NCBI RefSeq assembly: GCF_011753055.1
Contig: NZ_VWWJ01000005.1
Span: forward strand, 310,001-374,000
DNA from: Burkholderia sp. Ax-1719
GTDB taxonomy: Bacteria > Pseudomonadota > Gammaproteobacteria > Burkholderiales > Burkholderiaceae
Direction: 5' to 3'
DNA length: 64,000 nucleotides
Part shown: piece after piece, positions 7,979-17,080 of the stretch
How the letters are laid out: every line of letters starts with the position of its first letter
How positions within the stretch are numbered: position 1 is the stretch's first letter
Notes under the pieces: model-generated
The model's input: the letters and a program-made list of their open reading frames with translations, nothing else
What the model was told of the DNA's origin: nothing
Databases searched by the model: none
Position numbers and translations under genes: made by a program

Positions 7979-8884
7979 ATGACGCAGTGCCTCGTTACAG
8001 GCCTCAGAGGCATCGAGATCGGCGTGCCCGATCTCGAACTGGCCGCGCGCTTTTACGCGGACACCTGGCATCTCACCGAACTCACGCGCCGCCCGGAAAA
8101 AGTCTATTTTCGCGGCACGGGCGCGGCGCATCACATTCTCACGCTGACGCAGAGCGAGCGCGCCGATGTGCGTGCGATCGAATTCAGCGTGGCCGAAGCC
8201 GCGCATCTCGACACGCTCGCGCAGGCCATCGTCGAACACGGCGGCAAGCTGGTGTCCGGCCCCGCGCCGACGACCATGCCCGGCGGCGGCACGCTGCTCG
8301 AAGCGCTGGATCCGCAGGGGCGCGTGCTGCGCTTTATCGCAGGCGACCGCAGCCACGCCAATACGGATAGCGTGAAAGACCGTCCGATCAAGATCACGCA
8401 CGTCGTCCTCAATAGCGAGAACGTGGCCGTGGCGCAGGCCTTCTTCGAAAACGCGCTGGGTTTCAGGCTCTCGGACCGCACGCGCATCATGGCCTTCATG
8501 CGTTGTTCAAGCGATCACCACAGCATCGCGCTGGCGGACGCGCAGGAAAACAGCCTCAATCATATTGCCTTCGTGATGCCCGATCTGGATTCGGTGATGC
8601 GCGGCGGCGGTCGGATGAACGACGCGGGTTATCCGATCGAGTGGGGCGTGGGCCGTCATGGTCCCGGCAATAACGTCTTTGCCTATTTTCTTGGGCCGTT
8701 CGATTTCGTTATCGAATACACGGCCGAGGTACAGCAGGTGGACGACTCCTATCGCACCGGTGGCCCGGACGACTGGAAGTGGCCGCCGGGGCGTATCGAC
8801 CAGTGGGGCGTGGGACGCAATCCGTCCGACAGGCTGAAAACCGCGCAGAAGACGATCTTCTTCAAGCCGCCGCAAGCCGAATAA
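7979..8884 (+). CDS. VOC-family extradiol (catechol 2,3-dioxygenase-type) ring-cleavage dioxygenase
   Basis: A 301-residue protein with two vicinal-oxygen-chelate repeats (roughly residues 8-120 and 137-255). Fe/Mn ligands can be placed in the second half: H141 (THVVLNS), H195 (NHIAFV) and E246 (VIEYTAE). H180/H181 may be the active-site His. This is the standard type I extradiol dioxygenase arrangement, which opens a catecholic ring next to the two hydroxyls. The start is the ATG at 7979, with GGAG 8 bases upstream; it abuts the previous stop at 7977, so translation is probably coupled. An ATG at 7967 is the alternative. Confidence 0.87.
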   Translation: MTQCLVTGLRGIEIGVPDLELAARFYADTWHLTELTRRPEKVYFRGTGAAHHILTLTQSERADVRAIEFSVAEAAHLDTLAQAIVEHGGKLVSGPAPTTMPGGGTLLEALDPQGRVLRFIAGDRSHANTDSVKDRPIKITHVVLNSENVAVAQAFFENALGFRLSDRTRIMAFMRCSSDHHSIALADAQENSLNHIAFVMPDLDSVMRGGGRMNDAGYPIEWGVGRHGPGNNVFAYFLGPFDFVIEYTAEVQQVDDSYRTGGPDDWKWPPGRIDQWGVGRNPSDRLKTAQKTIFFKPPQAE

Positions 8885-8932
8885 CGATTCATTCGCATAC
8901 CAGATCAATCCATTCGCATCATTTAAAAGACC

Positions 8933-9808
8933 ATGAAACTCGTTACTTTCCGATCGGGCGAAACCACGCGCCTTGGCGTTATCGACGGCGATGACGTTGT
9001 CGACCTCAATCAAGCCGATGCTTCCGTGCCTAGCGATCTGCGTGCGGCCCTCAAGGCCGGAATCGATCTGAACGCCGCCGCGCAACGCGCCATCGCCAGC
9101 GGCGAGCATCGCGCGCCGTATGCCTCGCTCGATCTCGCGCCTGTCGTGCCGGAACCGGGCAAGATCGTTTGTCTCGGTCATAACTTCTTTGACCACGCGA
9201 AAGAGGGCGGCAATCTCAAACCGGTTTATCCGCTGATTTTCTTCCGTGGCGCGTCGTCGCTGATTGGGCATGAAGATCCGGTGATCCGCCCGCGCGTGTC
9301 GGAAAAACTCGACTACGAAGCCGAGCTCATGATCGTGATCGGCAAGCGTGCGCGCCACGTCAAGCGCGAGAATGCGCTCGATTACGTGTTCGGCTACGCG
9401 TGCTTCAACGATGTCTCGGTGCGCGACTATCAGAAGCGCACGTCGCAATGGACCATCGGCAAAAATTTCGACGGCACCGGTTCGTTCGGCCCGTGGCTCG
9501 TGACCGCAGACGATCTGCCGCCGGGCGCGGAAGGCCTGACGTTGCGCCTCATCCTCAATGGCCAGGTGATGCAGCAGGCCAGCACCAGCGACATGATCTG
9601 GGGCGTGGCCGAAACCATCGAACTGCTCAGCGAATGCCTCACGCTCGAACCGGGCGATGTGGTCGCGATGGGCACGCCCGCAGGCGTGGGCTGGGCGCGC
9701 GAACCTTCGGTGTGGCTCAAGCACGGCGACCGCGTGGAAGTGGATATCGAACGCGTGGGCCGCCTGCAAAACACCGTGCAGGACGAGCAGAACGCACCGG
9801 ACGCATGA
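8933..9808 (+). CDS. Fumarylacetoacetate hydrolase (FAH) family protein
   Basis: A 291-residue protein. The short N-terminal segment MKLVTFRSGETTRLGVIDGD is followed by the FAH catalytic domain from about residue 80 (PGKIVCLGHNFFDHAKEGG). The metal-binding acidic residues lie in SEKLDYEAELMIVIG, and YACFNDVSVRDYQKRT and GDVVAMGTPAGVGW are family motifs. The family hydrolyses or hydrates C-C bonds of 2-oxo/1,3-diketo acids made after ring cleavage, such as fumarylpyruvate or 2-hydroxymuconate derivatives. It overlaps the following monooxygenase by 4 bp (ATGA). Confidence 0.9.
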   Translation: MKLVTFRSGETTRLGVIDGDDVVDLNQADASVPSDLRAALKAGIDLNAAAQRAIASGEHRAPYASLDLAPVVPEPGKIVCLGHNFFDHAKEGGNLKPVYPLIFFRGASSLIGHEDPVIRPRVSEKLDYEAELMIVIGKRARHVKRENALDYVFGYACFNDVSVRDYQKRTSQWTIGKNFDGTGSFGPWLVTADDLPPGAEGLTLRLILNGQVMQQASTSDMIWGVAETIELLSECLTLEPGDVVAMGTPAGVGWAREPSVWLKHGDRVEVDIERVGRLQNTVQDEQNAPDA

Positions 9809-11400
9809 CGATGGCGGCGAACAACCATTACGAAGTGGTCGTGGTGGGCTTCGGCCCATCGGGCGCGGTGGCGGCGGGTCTGCTTGGCCAGCGCGGGCGC
9901 AAGGTGCTGTGCGTCGACCGAGCGCGCGAGGTGTATGACAAGCCGCGCGCCATCGCCGTCGATCACGAAATCATGCGCGTGTTTCAGGGCCTGGGCGTGG
10001 TCGAGCGCATTGCCGAACACGTGGCCGTGTTTCCGCCCTCTGAGTATTACGGCGTGGACGGCCAGTTGATCAAGCGCATCGATACGGTGCCCAAACCCTG
10101 GCCGCTGGGCTATATGCCGACGATGGTGTTCACGCAACCGCCGGTGGAGGCCGCGCTGCGCGAGCATGCGAGCGCGTATGAATCGGTCGAAGTGGCGCTG
10201 GGGACGGAACTGGTGAGCTTCGAGGAAACCGCGCAAGGCGTGACGGTGAATCTCAAGGACGACGCAGGCAACACGCGCACCGTCACCTGCGATTACCTGA
10301 TCGGTTGCGACGGCGCGTCAAGCACCGTGCGCACGCAACTCGGTATCGCGTACGAAGACCTCGTGTTCGACGAGCCGTGGCTGGTGGTGGACGTGCGCGT
10401 GAACGAGAGCGGCATTGCGAAGCTGCCGAAGGTGGCGGTCCAGTACTGCGAGCCGTCGCGTCCGTGCACGTACATCGTTGGGCCGGGCGGGCATCGTCGC
10501 TGGGAAATCATGCTGATGCCGGGCGAAGACCCGCGCGAGATGCAGACCGAGGCGCAAGTCTGGAAGCTGCTGTCGCGCTGGCTCACGCGCGAGGACGGCG
10601 AACTGTGGCGCGCCGCGAGCTATCGCTTTCATGCGCTGGTCGCGCAGGAGTGGCGGCGCGGGCGCGTGTTCATCGCGGGCGACGCGGCGCATCAACAGCC
10701 GCCGTTTATCGGCCAGGGCATGTGCCAGGGCATTCGCGACGTCGTCAATCTGGTCTGGAAGCTCGATGCGGTGATGCAGGGCGAGGCGCAGCCCGCGCTG
10801 CTCGATAGCTACGCGGCCGAACGTGGCCTGCACGTGCGACGGCTCACGACGCGCATCAAGGAGATCGGCAAGCTGATCTGCGAGCGCGACGTGGCGGCGG
10901 CGCGCGAGCGCGATGCGCGTTTGCTGCGCGAGGCGGGCGGCCAGATCAAGACGATTGCGCGCCAGGACATTGTGCCGAAGCTCGAAGCCGGGTTGCTCAC
11001 CAATGCGGCGCATGCGGCCAATGGCACGCTGTTTCCGCAGCCGCGCGTGTTGAATGGCGATGGTGTCGATGAGGGCACGTTGCTCGATATCGTCGCTGGA
11101 GGCAACTGGCGCGTCGTCACGCTGGGCGGCGAAATCGTCACGGATGCCGTGCAGGTAGCCGCGAAACGCCTCGGCGCACAACTCATCGAGCTGGCGCCCG
11201 ATGGCGACGGGCAACACGCGGCGGTGATGCCGCAGACGCATCGCATCGTCGAAATCGACGGCGTGCTGGCGGACTGGTTCCAGCGCAACGAATGTCGCGC
11301 GGCGATCGTGCGTCCGGATCACTACGTCTATGGCGTGGCAACCGATGCAGCGACGCTTGCCGCTGCGCTCGCGCAACTGGACGCAGCGCTACACGGCTGA
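9805..11400 (+). CDS. FAD-dependent aromatic monooxygenase, MhpA-like
   Basis: A 531-residue class A flavoprotein hydroxylase. The Rossmann motif GFGPSGAVAAG is near residue 15, the DG motif is in YLIGCDGASSTVR, and the GD motif is FIAGDAAHQQPPFIGQG. A C-terminal thioredoxin-like domain ends in IVRPDHYVYGVA, as in 3-(3-hydroxyphenyl)propionate hydroxylase MhpA and resorcinol or 3-hydroxybenzoate hydroxylases. It should add an ortho hydroxyl to a phenolic acid with NAD(P)H and O2, making the catechol for the extradiol enzyme upstream. The start is the ATG at 9805, overlapping the FAH stop; the longer frame upstream is antiparallel to nothing real and lies within the FAH gene. Confidence 0.88.
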   Translation: MTMAANNHYEVVVVGFGPSGAVAAGLLGQRGRKVLCVDRAREVYDKPRAIAVDHEIMRVFQGLGVVERIAEHVAVFPPSEYYGVDGQLIKRIDTVPKPWPLGYMPTMVFTQPPVEAALREHASAYESVEVALGTELVSFEETAQGVTVNLKDDAGNTRTVTCDYLIGCDGASSTVRTQLGIAYEDLVFDEPWLVVDVRVNESGIAKLPKVAVQYCEPSRPCTYIVGPGGHRRWEIMLMPGEDPREMQTEAQVWKLLSRWLTREDGELWRAASYRFHALVAQEWRRGRVFIAGDAAHQQPPFIGQGMCQGIRDVVNLVWKLDAVMQGEAQPALLDSYAAERGLHVRRLTTRIKEIGKLICERDVAAARERDARLLREAGGQIKTIARQDIVPKLEAGLLTNAAHAANGTLFPQPRVLNGDGVDEGTLLDIVAGGNWRVVTLGGEIVTDAVQVAAKRLGAQLIELAPDGDGQHAAVMPQTHRIVEIDGVLADWFQRNECRAAIVRPDHYVYGVATDAATLAAALAQLDAALHG

Positions 11401-11469
11401 AGTATCTGAAGCACCCGGTCAACCGCCCACAAGAGGCGGTGCCGGACACGACACAACACGGAGACAACC

Positions 11470-12867
11470 TTGGCAACATCCATCAATGTCAGGGAGGAGC
11501 TGGCGCACGCGCGCATCGGCGGCTTCCATCTGCGCTTTGCCGTACTCGTTGCGTTCATCATGTTTTTCGACGGCTACGATCTCTTCAACGCCGCCTATGT
11601 GATTCCGCTCGTGCGCCATGCGTGGCAGCCTTCGCCCACGATGATCGGCATGATGTTGTCGAGCGGTATCGTTGGTTTGTCGATAGGATCAGTGTTGCAG
11701 GGCGTAATCGCCGATCGCATTGGTCGGCGCAAGGTCATGCTCGGTGCGTTGTGGACGCTGACCGCAGCGAGTGGCCTGCTCGCGACGGTGGTGCATTCGG
11801 CCGTGGCCTTTGCGCTCGCGCGGCTCGTACTCGGCACGGCGCTGGGCATGGTCACGCCGCTCGCGCTCACCTGCATCAACGAATGGGCACCCCGGCGCAA
11901 TGCCAATACATTCGCGACGTGGGTGTTCCAGTTCGGCTTTTCAGCGGGCGGAATCTTCGCGGGTATCGCCGGGCTCACGCTGACGCCGCATCTGGGCTGG
12001 CAATCGCTCTATTTCGTGGGCGTGCTTTCGGCGTTGGTTGCGCTTGCAGCGTGGCGCTGGTTGCCCGAATCGGCGCAATTCCTCGCATTGCGCGGCCGTA
12101 TGGACGACGTGCGCGCGCTGCTGGTCAAGGCGCGTCCTGAACGGGCCGACGTCTATCGCGACGCTACGATCGAGACGATGCGGCCTGCCTCGCGCACCGG
12201 TTCGATCGCCGATCTGCTCTCGCGCGACTATCGTCACAACACGCTCGTACACTGGATGGCGGGTGCGCTCAGCCTGTTCTGCATTCACGGTCTCACGGGC
12301 TGGCTGCCGGCGCTGGTGGTGGCGGGCGGCGGGGCGGTATCGTCGGCGTTTGGTTATGGCACGCTGGTGATGATCGCTTCGGTATTCGGCGGGATTTCGA
12401 TGGGCTGGCTCGCGGATCGTCTGCGCAGCCGCATTCGCGCCATGGTGGTGGGCTATCTGGGCGCGGGCCTCTTCATGGCGGCATTGTCCGTGGCGCTGGG
12501 CAAACCGTTCGCGATGGTGCTGGTGGCGGGCGCGGGTTTCTTCGTGTTCGGTGCGCAGGCGGTGATGAATAATTACCAGGCGATGTGCTATCGCACGGAG
12601 TTGCGCGGCACCGGCATGGGCGTGGCGGTGGGGTTGAACCGGATAGGCGGGATACTCGGGCCTGTTATCGTGGGCGTCGTCGCGTCGATCAATCCGGACC
12701 CGATGTGGACGTTCGCGCTGTTCACGCTGGCGCTGGTGCTTGCTGCGGGTGTGATCGCGCTGGGCCGCACGGAGATTGCCGCGCTGCCGGCCGATGCGGG
12801 CGATACGAACAACGCCGAAGTCACCGCGGTTCGCGCTGTGAGCCACGATCCCGGCGTAGCCGGATGA
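11470..12867 (+). CDS. MFS transporter, aromatic acid:H+ symporter (AAHS) type
   Basis: A 465-residue, 12-TM permease. FFDGYDLFNAAYVIPLV in TM1 is the AAHS DGxD motif seen in PcaK, BenK and MhpT, where the Asp residues are needed for substrate transport. DRIGRRKVM is the MFS loop 2-3 signature and LADRLRSRIRAM its repeat. The start is probably the TTG at 11470, preceded by CGGAGA. It is the last gene of the operon, before a strong terminator, and should import the aromatic acid handled by the preceding genes. Confidence 0.88.
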   Translation: MATSINVREELAHARIGGFHLRFAVLVAFIMFFDGYDLFNAAYVIPLVRHAWQPSPTMIGMMLSSGIVGLSIGSVLQGVIADRIGRRKVMLGALWTLTAASGLLATVVHSAVAFALARLVLGTALGMVTPLALTCINEWAPRRNANTFATWVFQFGFSAGGIFAGIAGLTLTPHLGWQSLYFVGVLSALVALAAWRWLPESAQFLALRGRMDDVRALLVKARPERADVYRDATIETMRPASRTGSIADLLSRDYRHNTLVHWMAGALSLFCIHGLTGWLPALVVAGGGAVSSAFGYGTLVMIASVFGGISMGWLADRLRSRIRAMVVGYLGAGLFMAALSVALGKPFAMVLVAGAGFFVFGAQAVMNNYQAMCYRTELRGTGMGVAVGLNRIGGILGPVIVGVVASINPDPMWTFALFTLALVLAAGVIALGRTEIAALPADAGDTNNAEVTAVRAVSHDPGVAG

Positions 12868-12926
12868 GCGTCGCGATGCGTTAGCCGGTTCCGATACCCG
12901 GCGCGCATGAGCCTTTGAATAACGAC

Positions 12927-12951
12927 AGGCCGCCCGACGAGGCGGCCTTTT
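12927..12951 (+). terminator. Intrinsic terminator of the aromatic operon
   Basis: AGGCCGCC and GGCGGCCT pair perfectly (8 bp) around CGACGA and are followed by TTT. It lies 60 bp after the AAHS transporter and just before the LysR gene. Confidence 0.8.
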
Positions 12952-12968
12952 GCATGGAGACGCGCGCG

Positions 12969-13886
12969 ATGCGCTTCAACAGACTGGACCTGAATCTGCT
13001 CGTCACGCTCGACGCCTTGCTCGACGAGCGCCGCATCACGCGTGCGGCGGAGCGTTTGAACCTGAGCCAGTCGGCGATCAGCGGCATGCTGGCGAAGCTG
13101 CGCGAATATTTCGACGACGAACTGCTGGTGCCGGTCGGGCGCAATCTCGAACTCACGCCGCTGGCGCAGGAACTGGTGCAGCCGGTGCGCGACCTGCTGC
13201 TGCAGGTGCAGACCATCGTCGCGATCGACCCGGCCTTCGACCCCGCCCACGCGCGCCGTCACTTCAAGATCGCCACCTCGGACTACGTCATCAACGTGCT
13301 GATGCATCGCGTGCTGCCCGTGATCGAACAGAGCGCGCCCAACATCACGCTGGAATTCATGCCGCAAGTGGAGGACTCGGCCGAAAAGCTGCGGCGCGGC
13401 GAATATGATCTGCTCATCATCCCGGAGCCGTTCATCGCGTCCGATCATCCGAACCTGCCGCTCTTCGACGACAGCTATACCTGTGTGGTGTGGAGCGGTA
13501 ACGAGCGAGTGGGCGAACGACTGAGCGTGGAAGCGTTCGAGCGTCTCGATCATGTGGAAGCGCTGTTGGGCTGGCCGCGCGCACCGACTTACGACAGCCG
13601 CTTCATGCAGGAGCAGGGCATCCGGCGGCGCGTGCGCGTGACCACGTCGGATTTCAGTTCCATCGCGCCCGCGCTGATCGGCAGCCAGATGGTGGCGACG
13701 ATGCACCGGCGTTTTGCGAGCGAGCTGGCGAAGAGATTGCCGCTGCGCCTGGTCGAACCGCCGGTCGCGATTCCCACCGTGCGCGAATTTCTGCAATGGC
13801 ACGAGTATCGCGAGAAAGACCCGTGCCACCGCTGGTTGCGCGAGCGCCTGGTTGAAGCTGCGGCGGCGCTCGCGTCAGTCGATTAA
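12969..13886 (+). CDS. LysR-type regulator, NodD/NahR-like
   Basis: A ~305-residue regulator. The N-terminal winged helix reads LDLNLLVTLDALLDERRITRAAERL, then LSQSAISGMLAKLREYFDDELLV. This RxDLNLL variant is typical of the NodD/NahR/LinR branch, which senses aromatic inducers. The ATG at 12969 has GGAGA 8 bases upstream; an ATG at 12954 or a TTG at 12915 is less likely because the latter is inside the terminator. It sits on the same strand behind the aromatic operon and converges, with a 4-bp overlap, on the SphA-like gene. It may control either neighbour. Confidence 0.88.
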   Translation: MRFNRLDLNLLVTLDALLDERRITRAAERLNLSQSAISGMLAKLREYFDDELLVPVGRNLELTPLAQELVQPVRDLLLQVQTIVAIDPAFDPAHARRHFKIATSDYVINVLMHRVLPVIEQSAPNITLEFMPQVEDSAEKLRRGEYDLLIIPEPFIASDHPNLPLFDDSYTCVVWSGNERVGERLSVEAFERLDHVEALLGWPRAPTYDSRFMQEQGIRRRVRVTTSDFSSIAPALIGSQMVATMHRRFASELAKRLPLRLVEPPVAIPTVREFLQWHEYREKDPCHRWLRERLVEAAAALASVD

Positions 13887-14794
13887 AACTTCACGAAGGC
13901 GTTGAGCCAGAGCAGGTCGCCCTTGGCGGTGTTGCGCGCATAGACCTGATGCTGCCACGCGATGTAGCCGCCGTATTTCTGCGTGCCCCAGCCGATCTGC
14001 GGGCCGACGGCGACGTCGCGCACGCGGTAGCCGTCGCTGTCGACCACGTTGCCGTTGAGCGTATCGTTGGTCAGCTGGTTGTGCCAGTAGCCGCCCACGC
14101 CCGCAAAGAAGCCATAGGGCATGTGATAGTTGAGCGCGTAGTCGAGATCGGTTTCGATGCCGGATTTATAGCCGTCCGAGTGATTTTTCGCGTTGAAGAT
14201 CATCTTGAACATACCGCTCAATTCCCAGCCGCGCGCGAAGAACCAGCTAGCCGCGTAGTCCGCTTGCAGCGCGTAGTAATTGCGGCCGACGTTAACCGCG
14301 CGGGTGGCTTCGTACGAGCCGGTGGGCAACACGGCGAGCAGCGAGACCATCTGGTGAAACGTCGCGCTATGCCAGCCGATCGACGGCCCCAGCGAGGTAT
14401 CGCCGATGCCGCTGTTATGGCCGTTCGCATAGAGCGAACTCAGCGTCGTATCGACATAGGCCGAGGCGACTTCGAAGGCCGTGTCGCCGCCCGCGATCTT
14501 GAAGTTCTCGAATATATGCAGATAGCGCAGCGAATGCGCTTGCACGCGCAGATTGCCGTCGGGCAGCGAGTTCTTGCCGTCGTTGTTCGGGAAGCTGCTA
14601 GCGTAGACCCAGGTGTTGTAGTTGAGCAGATAGTCGCCGGGATCCTGCAGCACGCCGGAGGCAATGGTCTGCACGCCGATCGGCACGACGGTGCCGCCGC
14701 CTTCGGTGGCATGCGCTGCGCCTGCGAATGCTGCGGATAATACGATGGTTCGGAATGCGAAAGAAGCAGTTGTTTTCAAGGTCCGTGTCTCCAT
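13883..14794 (-). CDS. SphA-like outer-membrane protein (Phenol_MetA_deg family)
   Basis: A 303-residue protein. The signal peptide TIVLSAAFAGAAHA ends before TEGGGTVVPIGVQT. Alternating beta-strand pattern and a final aromatic NAFVKF suggest a beta-barrel of the MetA-pathway-of-phenol-degradation family. Motifs such as GIGDTSLGPSIGWH and LLAVLPTGSYEATRAVN are characteristic. Such proteins lie in aromatic catabolic clusters and are thought to pass hydrophobic substrates across the outer membrane. It is the last gene of the operon starting at 18256, 39 bp after the alpha/beta hydrolase. Confidence 0.82.
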   Translation of the reverse strand: METRTLKTTASFAFRTIVLSAAFAGAAHATEGGGTVVPIGVQTIASGVLQDPGDYLLNYNTWVYASSFPNNDGKNSLPDGNLRVQAHSLRYLHIFENFKIAGGDTAFEVASAYVDTTLSSLYANGHNSGIGDTSLGPSIGWHSATFHQMVSLLAVLPTGSYEATRAVNVGRNYYALQADYAASWFFARGWELSGMFKMIFNAKNHSDGYKSGIETDLDYALNYHMPYGFFAGVGGYWHNQLTNDTLNGNVVDSDGYRVRDVAVGPQIGWGTQKYGGYIAWQHQVYARNTAKGDLLWLNAFVKF

Positions 14795-14833
14795 GTCGTG
14801 TTTTTTGTTGTGCGTGTGGTGTGGGTGTGTACG

Positions 14834-15748
14834 TCAGCGACGCTGCATGAAATCGAGCAGCGTCAGCGCCAGCGTGTCGTCGACGGTGTTGATCGCTTCG
14901 AGCTGGGAAAGATGGTTGTGTCCCGGTATCACGGCCACGTCGGGATCGAAGCCATGCTGGGTGACGAGGCGCGCGAACAGCTCGCCCGCCTGAATCTGCA
15001 TTTGCGGCGGATCGAGTTCGGCCCAGGTGACGAGCAGCGGAAACGGCGCGCTATCGATCCGTTCCACCGTGGACATGGCCGGATAGTTCGCGAAATCGCT
15101 GCCGAAATAGGCTTCGTTGCGTGGATCGGGGCTGGGCACGCCAAACTGGCGTCGCGCGAGCTTTTCCAGATGCACGTTGTAGACGCCTGAAATCAGCAGC
15201 GCGGCGCGCGGCTCGGGCACGTTGGCGGGACGCAGGCGCTGGATCAGCGTGGCCGCCGCCACGTGCGCCGCGCCCGCCGATTCGCCGGCCACGTAGATGC
15301 GCTGCGGGTCCGCGCCCAGCGCTTCGGCGTTCGCGTAGGCCCACGCCCAGGCGGCCGCGACATCCTGCGCGCCCGAGGGCCAATGGTTCTGCGGACCCAG
15401 CCGGTAGCTGGGCAGCACGGTCACGAAACCTGCGCGCGCGAAACGCCAGCCCACGTTGGCGCGCTCGCGCCGGTCGCCGCGCACGAAGCCGCCGCCGTGC
15501 ACGAACAGCAGGAGCGGGCGGCCCTTCGTCTCTTCAGAATCGCGCTCTGCGGTCGGCAGATAGACGTCGAGCTTTTGCCGTTCGTCGTCGCCATAGGCGA
15601 TATCGGCGCGCAGTTCGGCGCCTTCGCGCGATTGCGTTTCGCGCAATGGCGCGTACCAGCCCTTCACCAGCGGCGGGTCGATCACCGCGCCCGTCGAGCG
15701 GATCAGGTCGGCGAGTTGCTGGGCGGTGGGGAGTGCGTGATGGCTCAT
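14834..15748 (-). CDS. Alpha/beta hydrolase (HSL-like carboxylesterase / arylformamidase-like)
   Basis: A 304-residue hydrolase. LFVHGGGFVRGDR carries the HGGG oxyanion motif, VAGESAGAAHVAAA holds the nucleophile Ser (GESAG), the acid is probably in TWAELDPPQ and the catalytic His is in IPGHNHLS. There is no signal peptide, so it is cytoplasmic. The start is ATG 15748; the open frame beyond it is antisense-type noise inside the amidohydrolase gene. The 23-bp spacing to that gene marks one operon. It would cleave an ester or amide of the compound brought in by the MFS and SphA proteins. Confidence 0.87.
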   Translation of the reverse strand: MSHHALPTAQQLADLIRSTGAVIDPPLVKGWYAPLRETQSREGAELRADIAYGDDERQKLDVYLPTAERDSEETKGRPLLLFVHGGGFVRGDRRERANVGWRFARAGFVTVLPSYRLGPQNHWPSGAQDVAAAWAWAYANAEALGADPQRIYVAGESAGAAHVAAATLIQRLRPANVPEPRAALLISGVYNVHLEKLARRQFGVPSPDPRNEAYFGSDFANYPAMSTVERIDSAPFPLLVTWAELDPPQMQIQAGELFARLVTQHGFDPDVAVIPGHNHLSQLEAINTVDDTLALTLLDFMQRR

Positions 15749-15771
15749 CGTCGGTCTCTGTTCTACCTGCT

Positions 15772-17028
15772 TTAACGCGCGGCGCGCAGCGCGTGCGGCG
15801 TTTTGTGGAAGCGGCCGTCTTTCATGATGGCGGTGAGGCGCTGCTTGTCCTGGAGGATCGCCACATCGACGGTAGGATCGCCGTCGACCAGCAGCAGATC
15901 GGCGAGATAGCCCGGCGCGATGCGGCCGAGTTCGCCTTCCAGACCCATCAGTTCGCCGCCGAGCGCCGTGGCCGCATGAAGCGCCTGCGCAGGCGTATAG
16001 CCGAACAGTTCGACGAACAGTTGCAGGTCGCGTGCGTTGCGCCCGTTCGGGTTGAACGGAAAGCCGTAGTCGCCGCCCGGCAGCACGCGCACGCCGCGGC
16101 GGCGCAGTTCGGGCACCAGACGTTGCTGGAGTTCGCGCACTTCGGCGGCGCTCTGCTTCATGTGCGTCATGTCGAAATGCGGCGGCGGGTTCGCATCGAG
16201 CGTCGCCTGGATGATGCCGATGGCGGGCGCGACGAAGATGCGATCGCGCGCGGCTTCGAGCATGTCGAGTGCTTCTTCGTCGGCATAGGTGCAGTGATAG
16301 AGCACGCGAAAGCCGTTGCGCAGCGCCATTTTCACGGCCTCGCCTGCCTGCGCGTGAGCGGCGAGCCAGACGTTCGATTCCGCTGCCTGTTCGCCGGCCG
16401 CGCGCGCTTCTTCCTCGGAATAGAGCAACTGCTGCGATGCGCCGGGCTGCAACGCGTCTTCGCCGGAAAGCAGGAACTTGACCGAGCGCGCGCCCATGTC
16501 CGCGCACGAACGCACGAAGGCGCGAATGGCATCGGGGCCTACGCCGTGCGGGTCCACCTCGCCGGGGTTGAGCGCCTGCTCGTCGGCGGCGACGGGCGGC
16601 GTGCGCTCGATCGACGATGCCACGAGGCGCGGGCCGGGCATGCCGCCGGTTTCGATCTGCTCGCGCAGGGCGACTTCGACGCGCTTGCTCAGCGAGCCCG
16701 CCGAATAGGCGCTGGTGAAGCCGTGATCGAGCAGGATGCGCGCGTTGCGGGCGGTCGTGAGCACGAGTTCCTCGGGCGGCAGCGCCATGCCGGGCACGAA
16801 CTTCTCGACCGAACTGGGCCAGGACAGATGCGCGTGCGCCTCGACAAGGCCCGGCATCAGCGTCGCGCCACCGCCTTCGTAGATGTCATCGTCGGGTTGG
16901 GCGAGCGAGGGTGCGCCGGGGGCAGCGAGAGCGTCGATGCGGTTGCCTTCGATGCGCACCTGCGAGGGGAAGGGCGCGGAGCCGCTGCCATCGAATACGC
17001 GAACGTTGTTGAAAACGATGCCTGCCAT
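15772..17028 (-). CDS. Amidohydrolase-1 family metal-dependent hydrolase (imidazolonepropionase/prolidase-like)
   Basis: A 418-residue protein. The N-terminal beta domain IVFNNVRVFDGSGSAPFPSQ leads into the barrel motif LMPGLVEAHAHLSW (HxH metal site). A Lys probably carboxylated is in ARSVKFLLSGED, further metal His residues lie in WLAAHAQAGEAV and VLYHCTYAD, and the catalytic Asp is in LPGGDYGFPF. The C-terminal beta domain GYLADLLLVDGDP is typical. Relatives hydrolyse dipeptides, carbamates, phenylurea herbicides or ochratoxin-type amides. It lies between the MFS and the alpha/beta hydrolase of the same operon. Confidence 0.87.
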   Translation of the reverse strand: MAGIVFNNVRVFDGSGSAPFPSQVRIEGNRIDALAAPGAPSLAQPDDDIYEGGGATLMPGLVEAHAHLSWPSSVEKFVPGMALPPEELVLTTARNARILLDHGFTSAYSAGSLSKRVEVALREQIETGGMPGPRLVASSIERTPPVAADEQALNPGEVDPHGVGPDAIRAFVRSCADMGARSVKFLLSGEDALQPGASQQLLYSEEEARAAGEQAAESNVWLAAHAQAGEAVKMALRNGFRVLYHCTYADEEALDMLEAARDRIFVAPAIGIIQATLDANPPPHFDMTHMKQSAAEVRELQQRLVPELRRRGVRVLPGGDYGFPFNPNGRNARDLQLFVELFGYTPAQALHAATALGGELMGLEGELGRIAPGYLADLLLVDGDPTVDVAILQDKQRLTAIMKDGRFHKTPHALRAAR

Positions 17029-17080
17029 GTTGGAGCCTCAAAAATAGGTGCGAATTTGCTTGATTACACAAGCGGAACAA

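Noticed and set aside
8887..8926. Two CATTCGCAT copies between the dioxygenase and FAH genes
   Set aside because: Only a 9-base direct repeat in a short intra-operon gap; no operator symmetry.
8507..9859. 450-codon open frame antisense to the dioxygenase and FAH genes
   Set aside because: No recognisable domain and it opposes two well-supported genes.
15749..16507. N-terminal extension of the alpha/beta hydrolase frame
   Set aside because: The extension lies out of frame within the amidohydrolase gene and is Arg-rich; the hydrolase has a good ATG at 15748.
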